DNA of 64,000 nucleotides from Saccharomycopsis fibuligera x Saccharomycopsis cf. fibuligera (GCA_001936135.1 CP012819.1:248001-312000); one strand, 5' to 3'. Positions 29,065-39,959 are shown, counted from the stretch's first letter. A program made the numbers and translations. Notes: generated by a model from the sequence alone, not told the origin.

Positions 29065-30099
29065 TCAAGCAGCAAACGTTTCTGCGATGGCCTGCTTCAA
29101 CGCTTCAACGGACTCTCTAGAGATCTGGTAGTGGAAACCGATTCTTTGGCCAGACAACTTGATTCCTCTAGCAGCAGCGGCCTTGTTCAACTGGTCGATT
29201 TTCTCCTTTGGAGCGTCAACCCAGACGAAATTCGTATCCACCGGATACAACAACTTGACGCCGTTTTCCCTGCATGTTTGGCCAACCTCCTTGGCGATTT
29301 CGTGACTGTACTGCAACAAGGTGGGGAACGTCTTGTCCAAGGCGTACCGTGCCATGGAGGTGATCACGCCGGCCTGGCGCAAGTTGCCGCCACTTTGCTT
29401 TCTGAATCTCTTGGCGATAGCCACGACCTCCTTAGAGCTGACGAGCACAGAGCCGATCGGAGCACCAATGCCCTTGGACAAGCACAACGACACGGAGTCA
29501 AAGTGCTTGGTGTACTCCCTGATTGGAATGCCAGTGGCGGCACTGGCGTTCCACAACCTGGCGCCGTCCAAGTGGGTCTTGATGTTGTGCTCGCGGCACC
29601 AGTCGGTGATCTTGACAATCTCCTCCAACGGCACAACCACGCCGCTGATGGTGTTTTCTAAGCTGACGACTCTGGTGGTGGCAAAGTAGTACTCCTCGGA
29701 CAAGATGACGTTTTTCTTGACGTCATCCAACGTCAAATAGAGCCCGTTCGCCGGAACCACTGGCGTGACCATGGCCTGCGACAACATGGCGAGACCGGCG
29801 GCCTCGTAGTGGTACACGTGGGCACGGTGGTCCAAGAGAATGGAGTACGGAGGCTGGTGCAACAACGATCTGAGAGCAATCTGGTTGGACATGACCCCGG
29901 AGACACAGAAGAGGCCGGCTTCCTTGCCGGCAAGGCCGGCGACGTGCGATCCAAGGTCGTTCGTGTTGCTGTCCTCGTAGTAGTCGTCGTCGCCCAACGA
30001 GCACGTCAACGCCGCGTTGACGATGTCCGGGGACGGGGTCGTGAAGGTGTCGCTTCTGAAGTCGTTGTGGGTAGGAGACCTGAATTCGCTGTTGGTCAT
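29065..30099 (-). CDS. GLY1: Low-specificity L-threonine aldolase
   Basis: A 344-residue PLP enzyme that cleaves threonine or allo-threonine to glycine and acetaldehyde, a main cytosolic glycine source in yeast. Visible family features are NDFRSDTFTTP at the start, THLDGARLWNA with the PLP-binding aspartate, and SLCLSKGIGAPIGSVL with the Schiff-base lysine. The frame is open to 30,165 but begins there with GTG, so I chose the ATG at 30,097-30,099 (MTNSEFRSPTHNDF). It is much GC-richer than its neighbours: 40 of 60 bases at 29,881-29,940 are G or C. The Leu codons I read are mainly TTG with some CTC, and none are CTG. The high GC also produces several long shadow frames on other strands. Confidence 0.95.
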   Translation of the reverse strand: MTNSEFRSPTHNDFRSDTFTTPSPDIVNAALTCSLGDDDYYEDSNTNDLGSHVAGLAGKEAGLFCVSGVMSNQIALRSLLHQPPYSILLDHRAHVYHYEAAGLAMLSQAMVTPVVPANGLYLTLDDVKKNVILSEEYYFATTRVVSLENTISGVVVPLEEIVKITDWCREHNIKTHLDGARLWNASAATGIPIREYTKHFDSVSLCLSKGIGAPIGSVLVSSKEVVAIAKRFRKQSGGNLRQAGVITSMARYALDKTFPTLLQYSHEIAKEVGQTCRENGVKLLYPVDTNFVWVDAPKEKIDQLNKAAAARGIKLSGQRIGFHYQISRESVEALKQAIAETFAA

Positions 30100-30274
30100 G
30101 CTGGACGTGTGGGCGTGTTGCGGTTCGAGGCTTGTGGTTTGCGGACAAAGACTGTCGGTCAGCACTGTGCGATGAGGGCGCGTGCTGTCTTGTTCTAGTT
30201 GAATAGAAACCGGGTGCTGTGCGCAGGCAGTGGGTGCAAGGGAGCGTGTGGATGATATAGTGTCTCCTGAGCAG

Positions 30275-30334
30275 GAAAGGAAGAAAGAAAGAGAGAAAGA
30301 GAGAAAGAAAGAACGTACGAACGAACGAACGAAA
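30275..30334. repeat. GAAA/GAGA then AACG simple repeats in the GLY1 leader region
   Basis: Imperfect GAAA and GAGA units pass into four AACG-type units. On the transcribed strand this is a pyrimidine-rich tract about 180-235 bases before the GLY1 ATG. Confidence 0.88.
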
Positions 30335-30714
30335 TGAAGCCGGAAAAATTTTTCTGTTTTGCAAGGGAAAACTTGGCGATGGATGGGATGGTCTTTGCTC
30401 CAGTCAGCAGCAGCTAACAGTGTGTGGCGGCGAGGCTCTCTGGGGGCCGGAACCCTCGCTTAGCTGACGGCGCGCTGACGTAATCTGCTCGAGCGGTCTG
30501 GTGTGCCGAGCACTTTTTCCGGATTTGCCAGAGTTTCGCGCGACTCTTTACTGTTTTGGCTGAGTGCGCTGGGCGCGCTGGATACTGCCGGCTTTTCTGT
30601 CTGTCTTTGGGTCTGGGTCACGTTCCCACACGACACGCGCCTCCCGGTGTGGCTGACCGTGCCCGCTCAGCGCTCGGCGCCCACAGACGCCCTGCCGGTG
30701 CTGTGTTGCGGTCG

Positions 30715-30800
30715 CTTGCGGTCGCTTGTTGTGGCTTGTTGTGGCTTGTGGTCGCTTGTGGTCGCTTGTGTTGCTTGTGTTGCTTGTGTTGCTTGTCAGG
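30715..30800. repeat. Tandem repeat switching from 10-bp to 9-bp units
   Basis: Five 10-base units of the form CTTGTKGTSG are followed by three identical 9-base CTTGTGTTG units and a degenerate last unit (CTTGTCAGG). It lies in GC-rich non-coding DNA. Confidence 0.9.
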
Positions 30801-31774
30801 AAAAGCTGGCGCTAGCGAGGCCGCTGCTAGCGCTCGTTCAGTGCACTGCACCGGAAGGTGTCCTGTCATCCATGCATTAGTCGCAACAGTCGTCGATTGT
30901 TGGACGGGTCCCGGAAACACTCGCCAAAAAAGAGGCAGGAGACAGATTGTGGAAGAGAACAGCAGGCTGCAGGCATGCAGAGAACCGGAAAGCTCCAAAC
31001 TATTACCACGCCGCCACATCACTTTGCAGCACCAGCAGCTTGCCCGGCCGACGCCCGCAGACTGCCCGCCGGGTATGCAGTGCGTTGCGAGCCCAGGGGT
31101 CCGAGCCAAAGACCAAAAGCCTTTGGCCTTTGGCCTGATGGTGGGTGCGCCTACAGAGAACCAGAGAGCTAAAACAACAGACCCGGCGCACAGCACAGTA
31201 CGCGCAAAGAACATAGATAACAAGCAGCAGAAAACAGAGACAAGGCAGAGCACGCTAGAACTTGAAAGCGCTGACTCTGTGTGGGCATGCAACGCGACAG
31301 TAAGCAAGATAAGAAAGAATATACAGGAGTAGAACCCACTCTATAGGCACAGAACTAATATATACACAAACATGAGTTTTGGCGGTGCGACGGGCCCGTT
31401 CGCCTGGGACATAAAAAAAGCCAAAAAGCCAAAAAGCGTGAAAACAGACATGAGATACGCCTCGACCTCCGCCGTCGTATCTCTCCCGACCTCAACTTGA
31501 CTCGTCGTTTTTTTTTCTCGGGCTATGAGCTGCTCCGCGTACCGCGCCCGTAGGAGCTGTCTGGTTTTGCGGCCTTTGTTGTATCTGGGGGCATCTGGCG
31601 TCGTGGTGGCCTGCTGCCAATTTGCCGAGCTCTCACTGGCCGCCTGCCGGCGGTTTTTTTTTTTTTTTTCCGGTTCCCCAAAATGGTCAATTTCTCGTTT
31701 TTCAGCGGTCGGCGCGTCTTCCAATCGGCGGTTTCCAAATGAAAATTGAGGCAGAGGCCAAGCAGAGCAGCGCA

Positions 31775-31802
31775 GAGCTGAGCTGAGCTGAGCTGAGCTG
31801 AG
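31775..31802. repeat. GAGCT pentanucleotide repeat
   Basis: Five perfect GAGCT units plus a partial sixth. It is simple sequence in the GLY1 upstream region. Confidence 0.95.
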
Positions 31803-32003
31803 ATCGGACGGAACTATCCGCTTGTCTCCAGCTTTCGCATGTTGTAGAAAGGGTTGATGATTGAAAAAGAACTGAAATGTTATGCTGGCCGCTGGTGTAT
31901 GATAGTGATATTATGGGCAGATATGCGCGCCAGCCAGCTGTCCGCCAGCCAATCAAAGGCCGCCCGTTGAAAAAGTTGTCAAATTTTGCAAAATATCGTG
32001 GGG

Positions 32004-32108
32004 GATAGTGAACAGTGGAATAGTAAACAGTAGAATAGTAAACAGTGGAATAGTAAACAGTGGAATAGTAAACAGTGGAATAGTAAACAGTGGAATAGTG
32101 AACAGCAA
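32004..32108. repeat. 15-bp tandem repeat, seven units
   Basis: Seven head-to-tail units, consensus AATAGTAAACAGTGG. The middle four are identical and the first, second and last each carry one to a few changes. The unit length is a multiple of three, so one minus-strand frame reads a (FTIPL)n-type repeat. That frame has no ATG and is probably not coding. Confidence 0.96.
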
Positions 32109-32219
32109 AAAGCTAGAAAATAAAAAAAACCAGAAAACAGGGCAGGAGCAGAGAGCAACAGAAAAAGCAAAAAGATAAAACAAAATTGAGAGAAAACATA
32201 AGTACAGACAGTGCAAGTG

Positions 32220-32450
32220 CTACTGCTGTTGTTGATGCTGTTGTTGCTGCTGATGCTGTTGTCTCATCTGCTGCTGCAAAAACATCTCTCTTTGGCGGGT
32301 CATGCTGCCTTCTTCACTGTTCTCGTTAGAAACTTGATTCGCAGGACACTCGATCACTGAGCTGAGGGAAACAACTCCCACGGCTACAAGAAACGTCGTG
32401 GAGAATAGTGAATTGGTAAGCTTTTTGTATGTTGCCGCTCTGATGACCAT
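32220..32450 (-). CDS. Small membrane protein with Gln/His-rich tail
   Basis: A 76-residue protein with a good ATG (32,448-32,450) and stop. Residues 1-11 are basic (MVIRAATYKKL), residues about 14-33 form one hydrophobic helix (SLFSTTFLVAVGVVSLSSVI), followed by ECPANQVSNE and a tail of about 20 Gln/His from CAG/CAT triplets. A basic leader plus a single helix and a conserved-looking CPA suggest a small mitochondrial inner-membrane protein. I cannot name the family. The first 45 residues look like a real protein, and the tail is repeat-derived. It is the only credible gene between GLY1 and FET3. Confidence 0.6.
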   Translation of the reverse strand: MVIRAATYKKLTNSLFSTTFLVAVGVVSLSSVIECPANQVSNENSEEGSMTRQREMFLQQQMRQQHQQQQQHQQQQ

Positions 32451-35400
32451 TGTAGGATTGCTGTTTGTTTGTTTGTCTGTCTCTTCGCTTATGAATATGA
32501 ATACGTTTGGTAGAATGGAATCAGCTGGAGTAAAAAGCCAAAGTAAAAAAAGTTATAAATCTCCAGTAGCTGTGTAAACGTAAAATTTCAGACCAGAGAA
32601 AAAGAGTCTCTACCGGCAAACCGCGCTCCCACGGGCTCTGGACGGTAAGCACAACTCGGAGAAAAAGTAAAAAAAGAAAAATAAAAGAGAAAAAATTGCC
32701 GCCTCTCGCTAGCCAATGAGATCCCACCGTTTGTCATCCCACAAACCCCGTCACTTACTCACCAGCCACAGAGCTAATATAGTATCACAACATTCAGGCA
32801 CAGTGCAGTGTGGCTGGTGCATCATACATCATCGCCGATAAACTGCAACTGATACATACTACAACGAACGGTTTGATGAAAAACAAAAACCATAAAATTT
32901 AATGTGCAATTCCTATCGTGCTTTATGCTTTACAAATCAATGTCGAAACATTCAAATATAGTACATACCAGTCAATGCACACATGTGCCTTATTCTTTCT
33001 AGCTTAGCCTTTGACGAGTGCTAGCTATAATACCTTGCCATCATTTAGTAGTCCTCTAGTGATTAGTTTTCCCTTTCCCACTAACAACTAACTCTATATG
33101 TTTTTGTTGCTGTTAATGTTATTGGGGTTTCTAATCATGCTATCGGCACTATCTTCTAGCCTTCTTGTCCTTCATTTGGAGTTGCATGTTCGCAAACTCA
33201 ATAATCCAATAATTTCAGTTTTCGGCCAATATGAGGGCCCCCTTTTTCTTTTAAATCAACGAAATTATATCAAAAACAAAAACAAAAACATAAAACCACA
33301 ATAACTTCAAAATAACTTTTTAAAATCGAAAATCAAATTTTGCGGGAAACCAAAAAGCATGGAAATAACAAAAAAAAAAAAAAAAAATCAAACAAAACCA
33401 TAATGAAAGTGAAAATGAAGAAGAAAAAGACAGCAGCAGAAAGAGAAAAAAATTGAATTTTGAAAACATAAAGTGAAGTAACATAAGTGCTGTGTAAAAA
33501 TATAATGTGACTCCAACTGTGTAATGGAAATACAGCATACCCAGTACTGCAAAAAATAAAAAAATAAAAAAAAAATAAAAAAAAAATTAAAATAAAATAA
33601 AATAAAACGATTTTTGTAGTGACAGCATCTATGACTTTTTGAAGAGATGTTTCGTCTGACCATGGCTGTGCAATTTATAACCATGTATCCCCCTCCCCCT
33701 CCCTGCCTTCCAATAAAAATTATGAGAAAAAGAAAGTTGAACAATTTGTGACTAGTGCTCTCTTTGTCGCAGTGTAGTCAAATGAAAAAACGAAGTACCT
33801 TATTTTGAGTTGATGATAGCCTTAAAATACCATGCTTTTGGAAGATACTGAAATATATGCTAGGCCTCCAGGTTCATTCCAGATGATAAATAGATAAATG
33901 TTGCCGAATATTGCCAAATGACCAAATTTTTTGGGTTTTTCTACCTCTATTTTTATTATCAGTTATTCTTCATGCAAAAATACTATAATACACTTGCTAC
34001 CTAGCCAGAGGTAGCTTATTATCTTTATTATTTTTCGTTTCAAATCATCTTGAAATACTGCTGTTTAGCAACATAAATCATCTATCAATATGTGGAAAAG
34101 AAACTAACTGGGAATAATATTGTTACTGCATCAGGGCTCCAAGAGCTAACATCACGAGGAACTTTTTGTATCACTTGCTAAAAACGAATTTGAGCACTAA
34201 ATGACGAATTGCCTATTAATGATGATCGGTACAGGCCAAGCACTCATTTATTGCTAGGCTAGAACATTTTTCCTTAAAAGATTGTCTTGTGCTGAGATTT
34301 TTGAACTCTTTTGATTTCGAATAAAAATATTGATGCTGAAAATTTTACACTTGCTTTAGAAATAGCAGCATTAGCATCGTAAAAAAAGGGAAAAGAATAG
34401 AACCAAATCATAAAACGTAACATATGCAAAACAAAAAGAAAAGAAAGTGAAAAGATTAAAAATTTGAAGAAAGAATTAAAAGTCGTAGTCTATATTTTTT
34501 TTTAGTTTTTTTTAATTACAGGAAAATAAGACGGGACACACAAGAAAGATCGAATGCCATAAAGAAAAATAATGAATAAAGCCAGCATGTAATACTAGAG
34601 TTTTAAGTGTTAGTAGAGCATTTCAGAGCGCATGATGTTAAATCAACGGCAGTATATCATAAAGCAATCATGGAAAATGACATTAATAAAGCGGTATCAT
34701 AATAATGAACGTAATACAGCTCAGCGGTAGCAGCAGCAGCTAGATATGATGTTAAGAGTTAGTGAAAAACATTCGTAAAAAAGTCAGTCATTATAGATAG
34801 CACTAAAATAATAGTATTAAAGTTCCTATGCTGTTGCATTTTGTTCAAAAGTTTGTATGGAACATCTTATACCCAATTTTCATTTCAAACCACAATGTGC
34901 TGCTAACGTTAACATTTTGGGAAACTAGGAACCAGCAAAGAAAGTTAAAAAGAAAGCAAGTACAGATGATCCGGTCAGGTAGAAGTACTATTTATTTGAT
35001 TTCACAAGCAGCGGCGGCAACCCAGACACTAAATAAAGACAGGATCGGACTCGATGTCTGGTCATCAATGAGCTTCTCGAGTAAACACAAAAAAGATCTA
35101 CTTTTGTGATGGCTAGACTATCAGGAACATAGAAGAATGCAAGAAAATCGACTCTGTTTAGCGGGTTTTTGTGGAGCGGCCGAGCGCAATAAATGCAAAT
35201 AAGCGCATATGATAATTACTTGTGATCCATTAATAGACGATAGACGTCTGCTGGGGGACGGCAATCGCAATAGTAGGCAACATGGAAGGCAAACTAAGGA
35301 ACGCCGTTTGTTCATGATTCAAACTTACAATCAACGATGCCCGTCAAACTGGTGATTAATAATAACACAAGTCTCGATATCAGAATGCGTGATTTAGTCA

Positions 35401-35812
35401 GCTATACGTTGTACTTAAACTACTGTACATACACTCCTTTCTTTGATAATGTTTGCAATTTTTTGTGGCACGCTGCTACTCGGAATGCAAAATTCAAGTT
35501 AACAGAGTCGCCCGGTAAAGATTTCCTTAAGGCGCTTCTACCATTAAGATCTGTCTTAGATCTAATTATCCTGCATCTTGGGAAGTTTTCGCTGATGACG
35601 TATTCATTATTTCCACCAATGGCAGCCCAACAACTGAGATTGATGGAAATATGAAGCTACAATATATCGTGAAAGTTGTGTATCTCCAACGCATCTGAAG
35701 CGAATGTTGAGGCCCAGTACTTCTTTGACGAATCGGAAATTAGTAGCGCACTTTGGTATCACATTACTTTTACTTTCTTAAGAGCAAAACCCTATAATCA
35801 TGTAAAGTTCCT

Positions 35813-35832
35813 AAAACAGAAATATCTGTTTT
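35813..35832. other. Hairpin, 8-bp stem and 4-base loop
   Basis: AAAACAGA, loop AATA, TCTGTTTT pair perfectly. It lies in the gene desert, with no known role. Confidence 0.75.
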
Positions 35833-36243
35833 GAAGACGTAGACTCACAGCGTTTAGTAAACACTGAATTGTGCCTTTTTTTCTAGCCTTAGTAATAATT
35901 CTCAAATACCAGCCAGATATTCACTGGCTTGCAAGTAGTAGTTCAAAGACAAGACAAGGGTGAGCATTTTTGAACAGAAAAAACGCCAGTCAGCACCAAG
36001 ATTAATGATTGTCTCTCTTTCTTTTTGACTTTGATTTTTAACTCTGATGATAAATATATCCAAGACCAGCGGCAACAAAAAGAAGGCCATTATTTCCAGC
36101 AAATAACTAACAACAACAACAACAACAACAAAAAAAAAAAAAAAAAAAAAGGAAAGGAAGAGAGATGCGTCTCAAGTAAAATAAAAATTTCTTTCACGAT
36201 ATCAGTAATTCTGGTTTTCGTCTATTTCTAAGAGGTTTTAAAC

Positions 36244-36265
36244 TGGCGGTATTCTAATACCGCCA
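36244..36265. other. Perfect 10-bp inverted repeat
   Basis: TGGCGGTATT and AATACCGCCA are separated by only CT. The arms carry CGG/CCG ends, the half-site type bound by zinc-cluster factors, so it may be a binding site rather than an RNA hairpin. Confidence 0.8.
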
Positions 36266-36367
36266 ATATACACGTACTACCAGCTTGTCTCTTCAGCAAT
36301 GCATTTGCTCCAAAGCAGAAAATTTCCTGTTCTCAAAATATATAGTGGTGCTTTAGCAGGCACATCT

Positions 36368-36418
36368 ACAGAGCCTATCCCAATATTTGGGGTGGTGTAT
36401 ATTTGGGGTAGCCTCTGT
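36368..36418. other. Imperfect hairpin with internal direct repeats
   Basis: ACAGAG at 36,368-36,373 pairs with CTCTGT at 36,413-36,418. Inside this, TATCCCAATAT pairs with ATATTTGGGGTA, with one wobble and one bulge. ATATTTGGGG occurs twice as a direct repeat, at 36,383-36,392 and 36,399-36,408. Confidence 0.65.
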
Positions 36419-36549
36419 TAGTACAATACTTGGTCATAATTTGCAGCATGGGAAATTATAGGTCGGCCTTCTCTCATACATATCAAAAGGCCATACAAAG
36501 GGGTACCACATGCTAGCTTCCCATACAAAAACGCAATGTTCCCAAATTT

Positions 36550-36550
<1 letters not shown>

Positions 36551-36585
<35 letters not shown>
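36551..36585. repeat. Poly(A) tract, 35 bases
   Basis: An uninterrupted A run in the gene desert. No direct repeat flanks it. Confidence 0.94.
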
Positions 36586-36587
<2 letters not shown>

Positions 36588-37123
36588 ATGTACTTACTAA
36601 AACAGGGATTGTATACCCTACAAACACGTTATTTATTACTCTGCGGGAGTTTCTAGAACATGCCTAAAAGAGCAAAACTCTTCGGTGGGCAAAATACGAT
36701 AAGTGCAAAATCTTGAACTCAGGTGTTTTCACCAAAATAGATGGCAATATATGTGGAGAAGGCCCTGTTTTTGACGTCTATTCTATCCACGCCAAAGGTG
36801 CCAAATGGCGGGATACGTTGTAACCGACAGGCTCTTCTGCTCATATATTTTCGAGCATTGTTTCTACACTTAGGAAAGAAAGTCACACCAGCAGCAGCTA
36901 TATAAAACCTAGTTTTGCAGAAACTCCTATTTGAAAGCTGAAGAGCCGGAATAAAAGCAACACTGAATCTGCAATGGGCTGTGTTTCGATTTCGTATGGA
37001 TAGGTGAAACAATAGCAAAAGTATGAATGACAAATTTCAATATATAATCACCAGTACTGGCAGTATGAATAGCACAAAATTGTTGTTACTCACAGCTAAC
37101 TTATTATGAGAACAAGTGGTTTT

Positions 37124-37237
37124 CATGGCACCGGCACGTCGTCTTAAATCGCCCCTAGCAGTCATATTCTCGCGGTTCCGTCACCTCACGGTAGATTGTC
37201 AAGGCGAACGCTTGTCAATCTCATATTCCCTGCCATG
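37124..37237. ncRNA. Candidate structured RNA or multi-branched element
   Basis: A 114-base segment is closed by a perfect 7-bp stem, CATGGCA (37,124-37,130) with TGCCATG (37,231-37,237). Inside it are a hairpin of 6+4 bp with a symmetric T-T mismatch (37,193-37,203 with 37,211-37,221, loop GCGAACG) and a short CCGT/ACGG hairpin at 37,178-37,191. CCG at 37,131-37,133 can also pair with CGG at 37,173-37,175. It is GC-richer than its surroundings. A TTTT lies at 37,253-37,256 on the + strand. I do not recognise a known RNA family in either direction, and pairings were found by eye. Confidence 0.4.
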
Positions 37238-39918
37238 CTAGCGTTATTCATCTTTTGATTAAAACAACCAATTTTTTCGATAAATCATCTCTTTTGAATC
37301 AGGCTCCTTTGCACGTCCTTTTTTTTTTTTTTTTTTGATTGTTCGAATTTTACGTAGATGCACCGCGGCTTTACACTGTTTTGGCAAGGGTGCTGCCTGC
37401 CTATCATCTTTGCAGGATTTGCTCTGCTGTTTTTCCTTCTGCGGCCATGCAACCCTCGGAATGTGCATATGGGTGCAACAGTAAATCGGCCAAACAAGTT
37501 TTTTATGTTTTGTAGTCTTTTCATTTTGAGCACACCTGTCAGCATGTAGTAAGCTACAATGCTGTTGTAAAATACAAAAAATTTACCCAGCTGGTGTCTT
37601 TATCGCACCACTAAAAACTTTGCGTAGCAGCTGCAGACCCCTGATCTAAGCTATTCATTACACCTTTGAAGAACACATCGACCATGTGTTGTCAAAGTTG
37701 CTTCGTAAAAACCTGAATAAAGGTTGGAACAGCCGCAGTAGCTCCTTATGGCATATTAATGGCCAAATACAGATCAAAGAATTGAAATGGACAGCAGCAT
37801 AAAAACAACAATGAATATTCCATTGTGTATCTTATTTGGAGTTTCGGTTGTCAAAAAGGGTTTATTGTTCCGGGGTTTAGAATCAAAGTGGCTGTCCTCC
37901 CCGGTTGTTGCAGAAAACGGCTGGATCAAGTTACATTATGATGACTTAGGAAATGAAAACGAACCCAGCGGAAAAAAAGCATTTCAGGCTTTGATGTGAA
38001 GGGCAATAAGCAGTTTTCTGGTAAGACGCTTACAAGAGATATGCGTTTTCACAGATGGCTCCTGCATATCGGTATTGGAAAATATACTTGATTATAAGAA
38101 AGCTATGACGAGTGATCTTTTAGATAAAAAGTTATCAGATCGTTTGAAAAGCTTTGTGCCGATCGAGAGAATCGTAATTTCGAAGACTAAGTTTGGACAA
38201 GCACAACGTTTTCTTTGTTTCCCTAGAGTGAAAGAAACTACGATTACCGAATACTGTCGTAGTACTGTTTTTTTTTTCTTTTCTTTTCTTTCTTTCTTTT
38301 TTTTTTTTTTTTTTTTTTCGATAATTGTTTTGTTTTGCCAAACCAGCCTAATTCCAAGGCACCGCGAGACAGCCAAGAAATGTTGAAGAAAATTTTTTTC
38401 TTTTTTTCTCGTCATGTATAAAACACCTTTTTAGAACCTGGGTTAGTCTTAATTCTGTGCTCGTTCCCGAAACAGTGGGTCTCGGTAGAAGTAACACAAA
38501 AGACACCGGCCAAAGTAAATGAGTGGCTCTTCTCGTTATCAGTGATACCTTTTCTGTTTCCTGACACAACAAGTCGCTGTAGAACAGTACGCAATTGGCG
38601 AATAAACCGACACTCATCGGTACATAACCGACTATAAGGCATTATGTACAATTCACACTTGACAATGTATACAAACGGCAACAACTAACATGACTGTGCC
38701 TGTCATTTGCCAATTGCCAGTTGCAATCAAAATAGTAGCAGAATTTATGTCCCCGACATAAAATAGCGCCACCGGCGCGCGGGCGGACACTAACAAGTGG
38801 ATGTCAGCGATAATTGGATAAAATGGCTTCACTTTTCTGTTTTCTGTATTTCTATTCTATTTTGTGAGGCCGACTGATGCGATCGATTAGATAGCTAAGG
38901 CACTACAAACTGTAACCTAAGGTAGCTTGCACGCTACTGCGCGACTTTTGCTGCACGCTTCCCCGGCGCCGGCCTCGCCCCTCGGAGTTGTCCTAATGAT
39001 CCCTCGGAAAGCTGCTGTAGGTTACTGAAATAGGTCTCCGTGGACAGTCTCTCACAGTGGATTTTGTCTATTCAAATGCACATACACCATCCATTCGCAG
39101 ACATAATTTTAATGTTTTGCTGCCTGCCTTCTACCGTCAATACTTCATCTCCGTATATTGCTGCCTGCCGTTGTCCTTGCCACAAGAGTAGTGGCATGTT
39201 GCATTTACTGTTAGGGCAGTAGCAGCGGCCCTGCCAAATCCCAAGATCTGGCAAAATTGTGCTTCTTGGAATAATACGCAATGTGGGTAAAATTAGTAGT
39301 GCCAATCAGTGAAGCGCAAGTAACAATGCACTCCGCTCATAGAGTTTGAGCGCCTTGCAAACTCACAGCATCTTTTGTTTGTTTTTCTTTGTTGTGTCGT
39401 TCAGACATTTTATTTTCCGAAAACTCATGAGCACGCACGGATACCAGCGAGCTTACCGCTCTTAGCTGAGAAATGCTGGCCCGCTAATTTTTAATTATTA
39501 CTAGTCCGGCCAGTCAAGCTTTTTGTCAGTTATTTCTCGGCGAGCTCTTGTCGAAGTTCGGTATGCTACTACACACACAAAAAAAGGGGTGTCCTGTATT
39601 TTGGTACAAAAAAAAAAAAAAAAAAGATACCAAGAAGAACAAACAACCAGGACCACCGGCCGTCAGCTTTGACTCACCCTTCACACTAGTCCTGTTCGTT
39701 CTCCCCAGTGCGACTGCAACTGCCGCTAATGAATCTATTAGAACCAGTTATCAAAATCATCAGCGCCGGTTATGGCTAAAAGGCCGACCACCGCACATGA
39801 CATATGCATTGCCAACGATAGTCAAAAGCCCCCGGAACTCCACCGGCAACAACACACTTTCGCCTGTATTTGTACCCTATAACCCGGCTGCCGTTTTTAG
39901 CTTGTGTTTCTCGGTCTA

Positions 39919-39959
39919 GGCATGCATTATATGCACACGCAGCCGCTCCGGGCATGCAT
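39919..39959. repeat. Two copies of GGCATGCAT upstream of FET3
   Basis: GGCATGCAT occurs at 39,919-39,927 and 39,951-39,959, each containing the palindrome ATGCAT. It may be a duplicated factor-binding site about 950 bases before the FET3 ATG. Function is inference. Confidence 0.55.

Larger units (their letters stand above)
30100..32219. other. GC-rich, repeat-containing gene-free region upstream of GLY1
   Basis: These 2,120 bases are mostly GC-rich to about 31,750 and hold several simple repeats, listed separately. Long open frames on both strands (for example 30,556-31,332 +) are low-complexity, overlap each other and match nothing I know. A 42-codon ATG frame at 31,372-31,500 (+) begins MSFGGATGPFAWD and follows a TATA-like stretch, but is unsupported. 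I call no gene here. Confidence 0.6.

Noticed and set aside
30556-31332. Long open frames on both strands upstream of GLY1 (30,556-31,332 +, 30,618-31,307 minus)
   Set aside because: They overlap each other, are Ala/Arg/Cys-rich and low-complexity, and lie in GC-rich DNA where stop codons are rare by chance. No family resemblance.
31372-31500. 42-codon + strand ATG frame after a TATA-like stretch (MSFGGATGPFAWD...)
   Set aside because: Too short and without any recognised motif. It could be an exon or uORF, but nothing in the sequence supports a complete gene.
31953-32216. Minus-strand frame encoding (FTIPL)n repeats
   Set aside because: It starts with TTG rather than ATG and is simply the translation of the 15-bp tandem array.
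33098-33304. Hydrophobic 68-codon + strand ORF (MFLLLLMLLGFLIM...)
   Set aside because: Its Leu-rich start comes from T-rich DNA and the end from an AAAAC simple repeat. No sign of selection.
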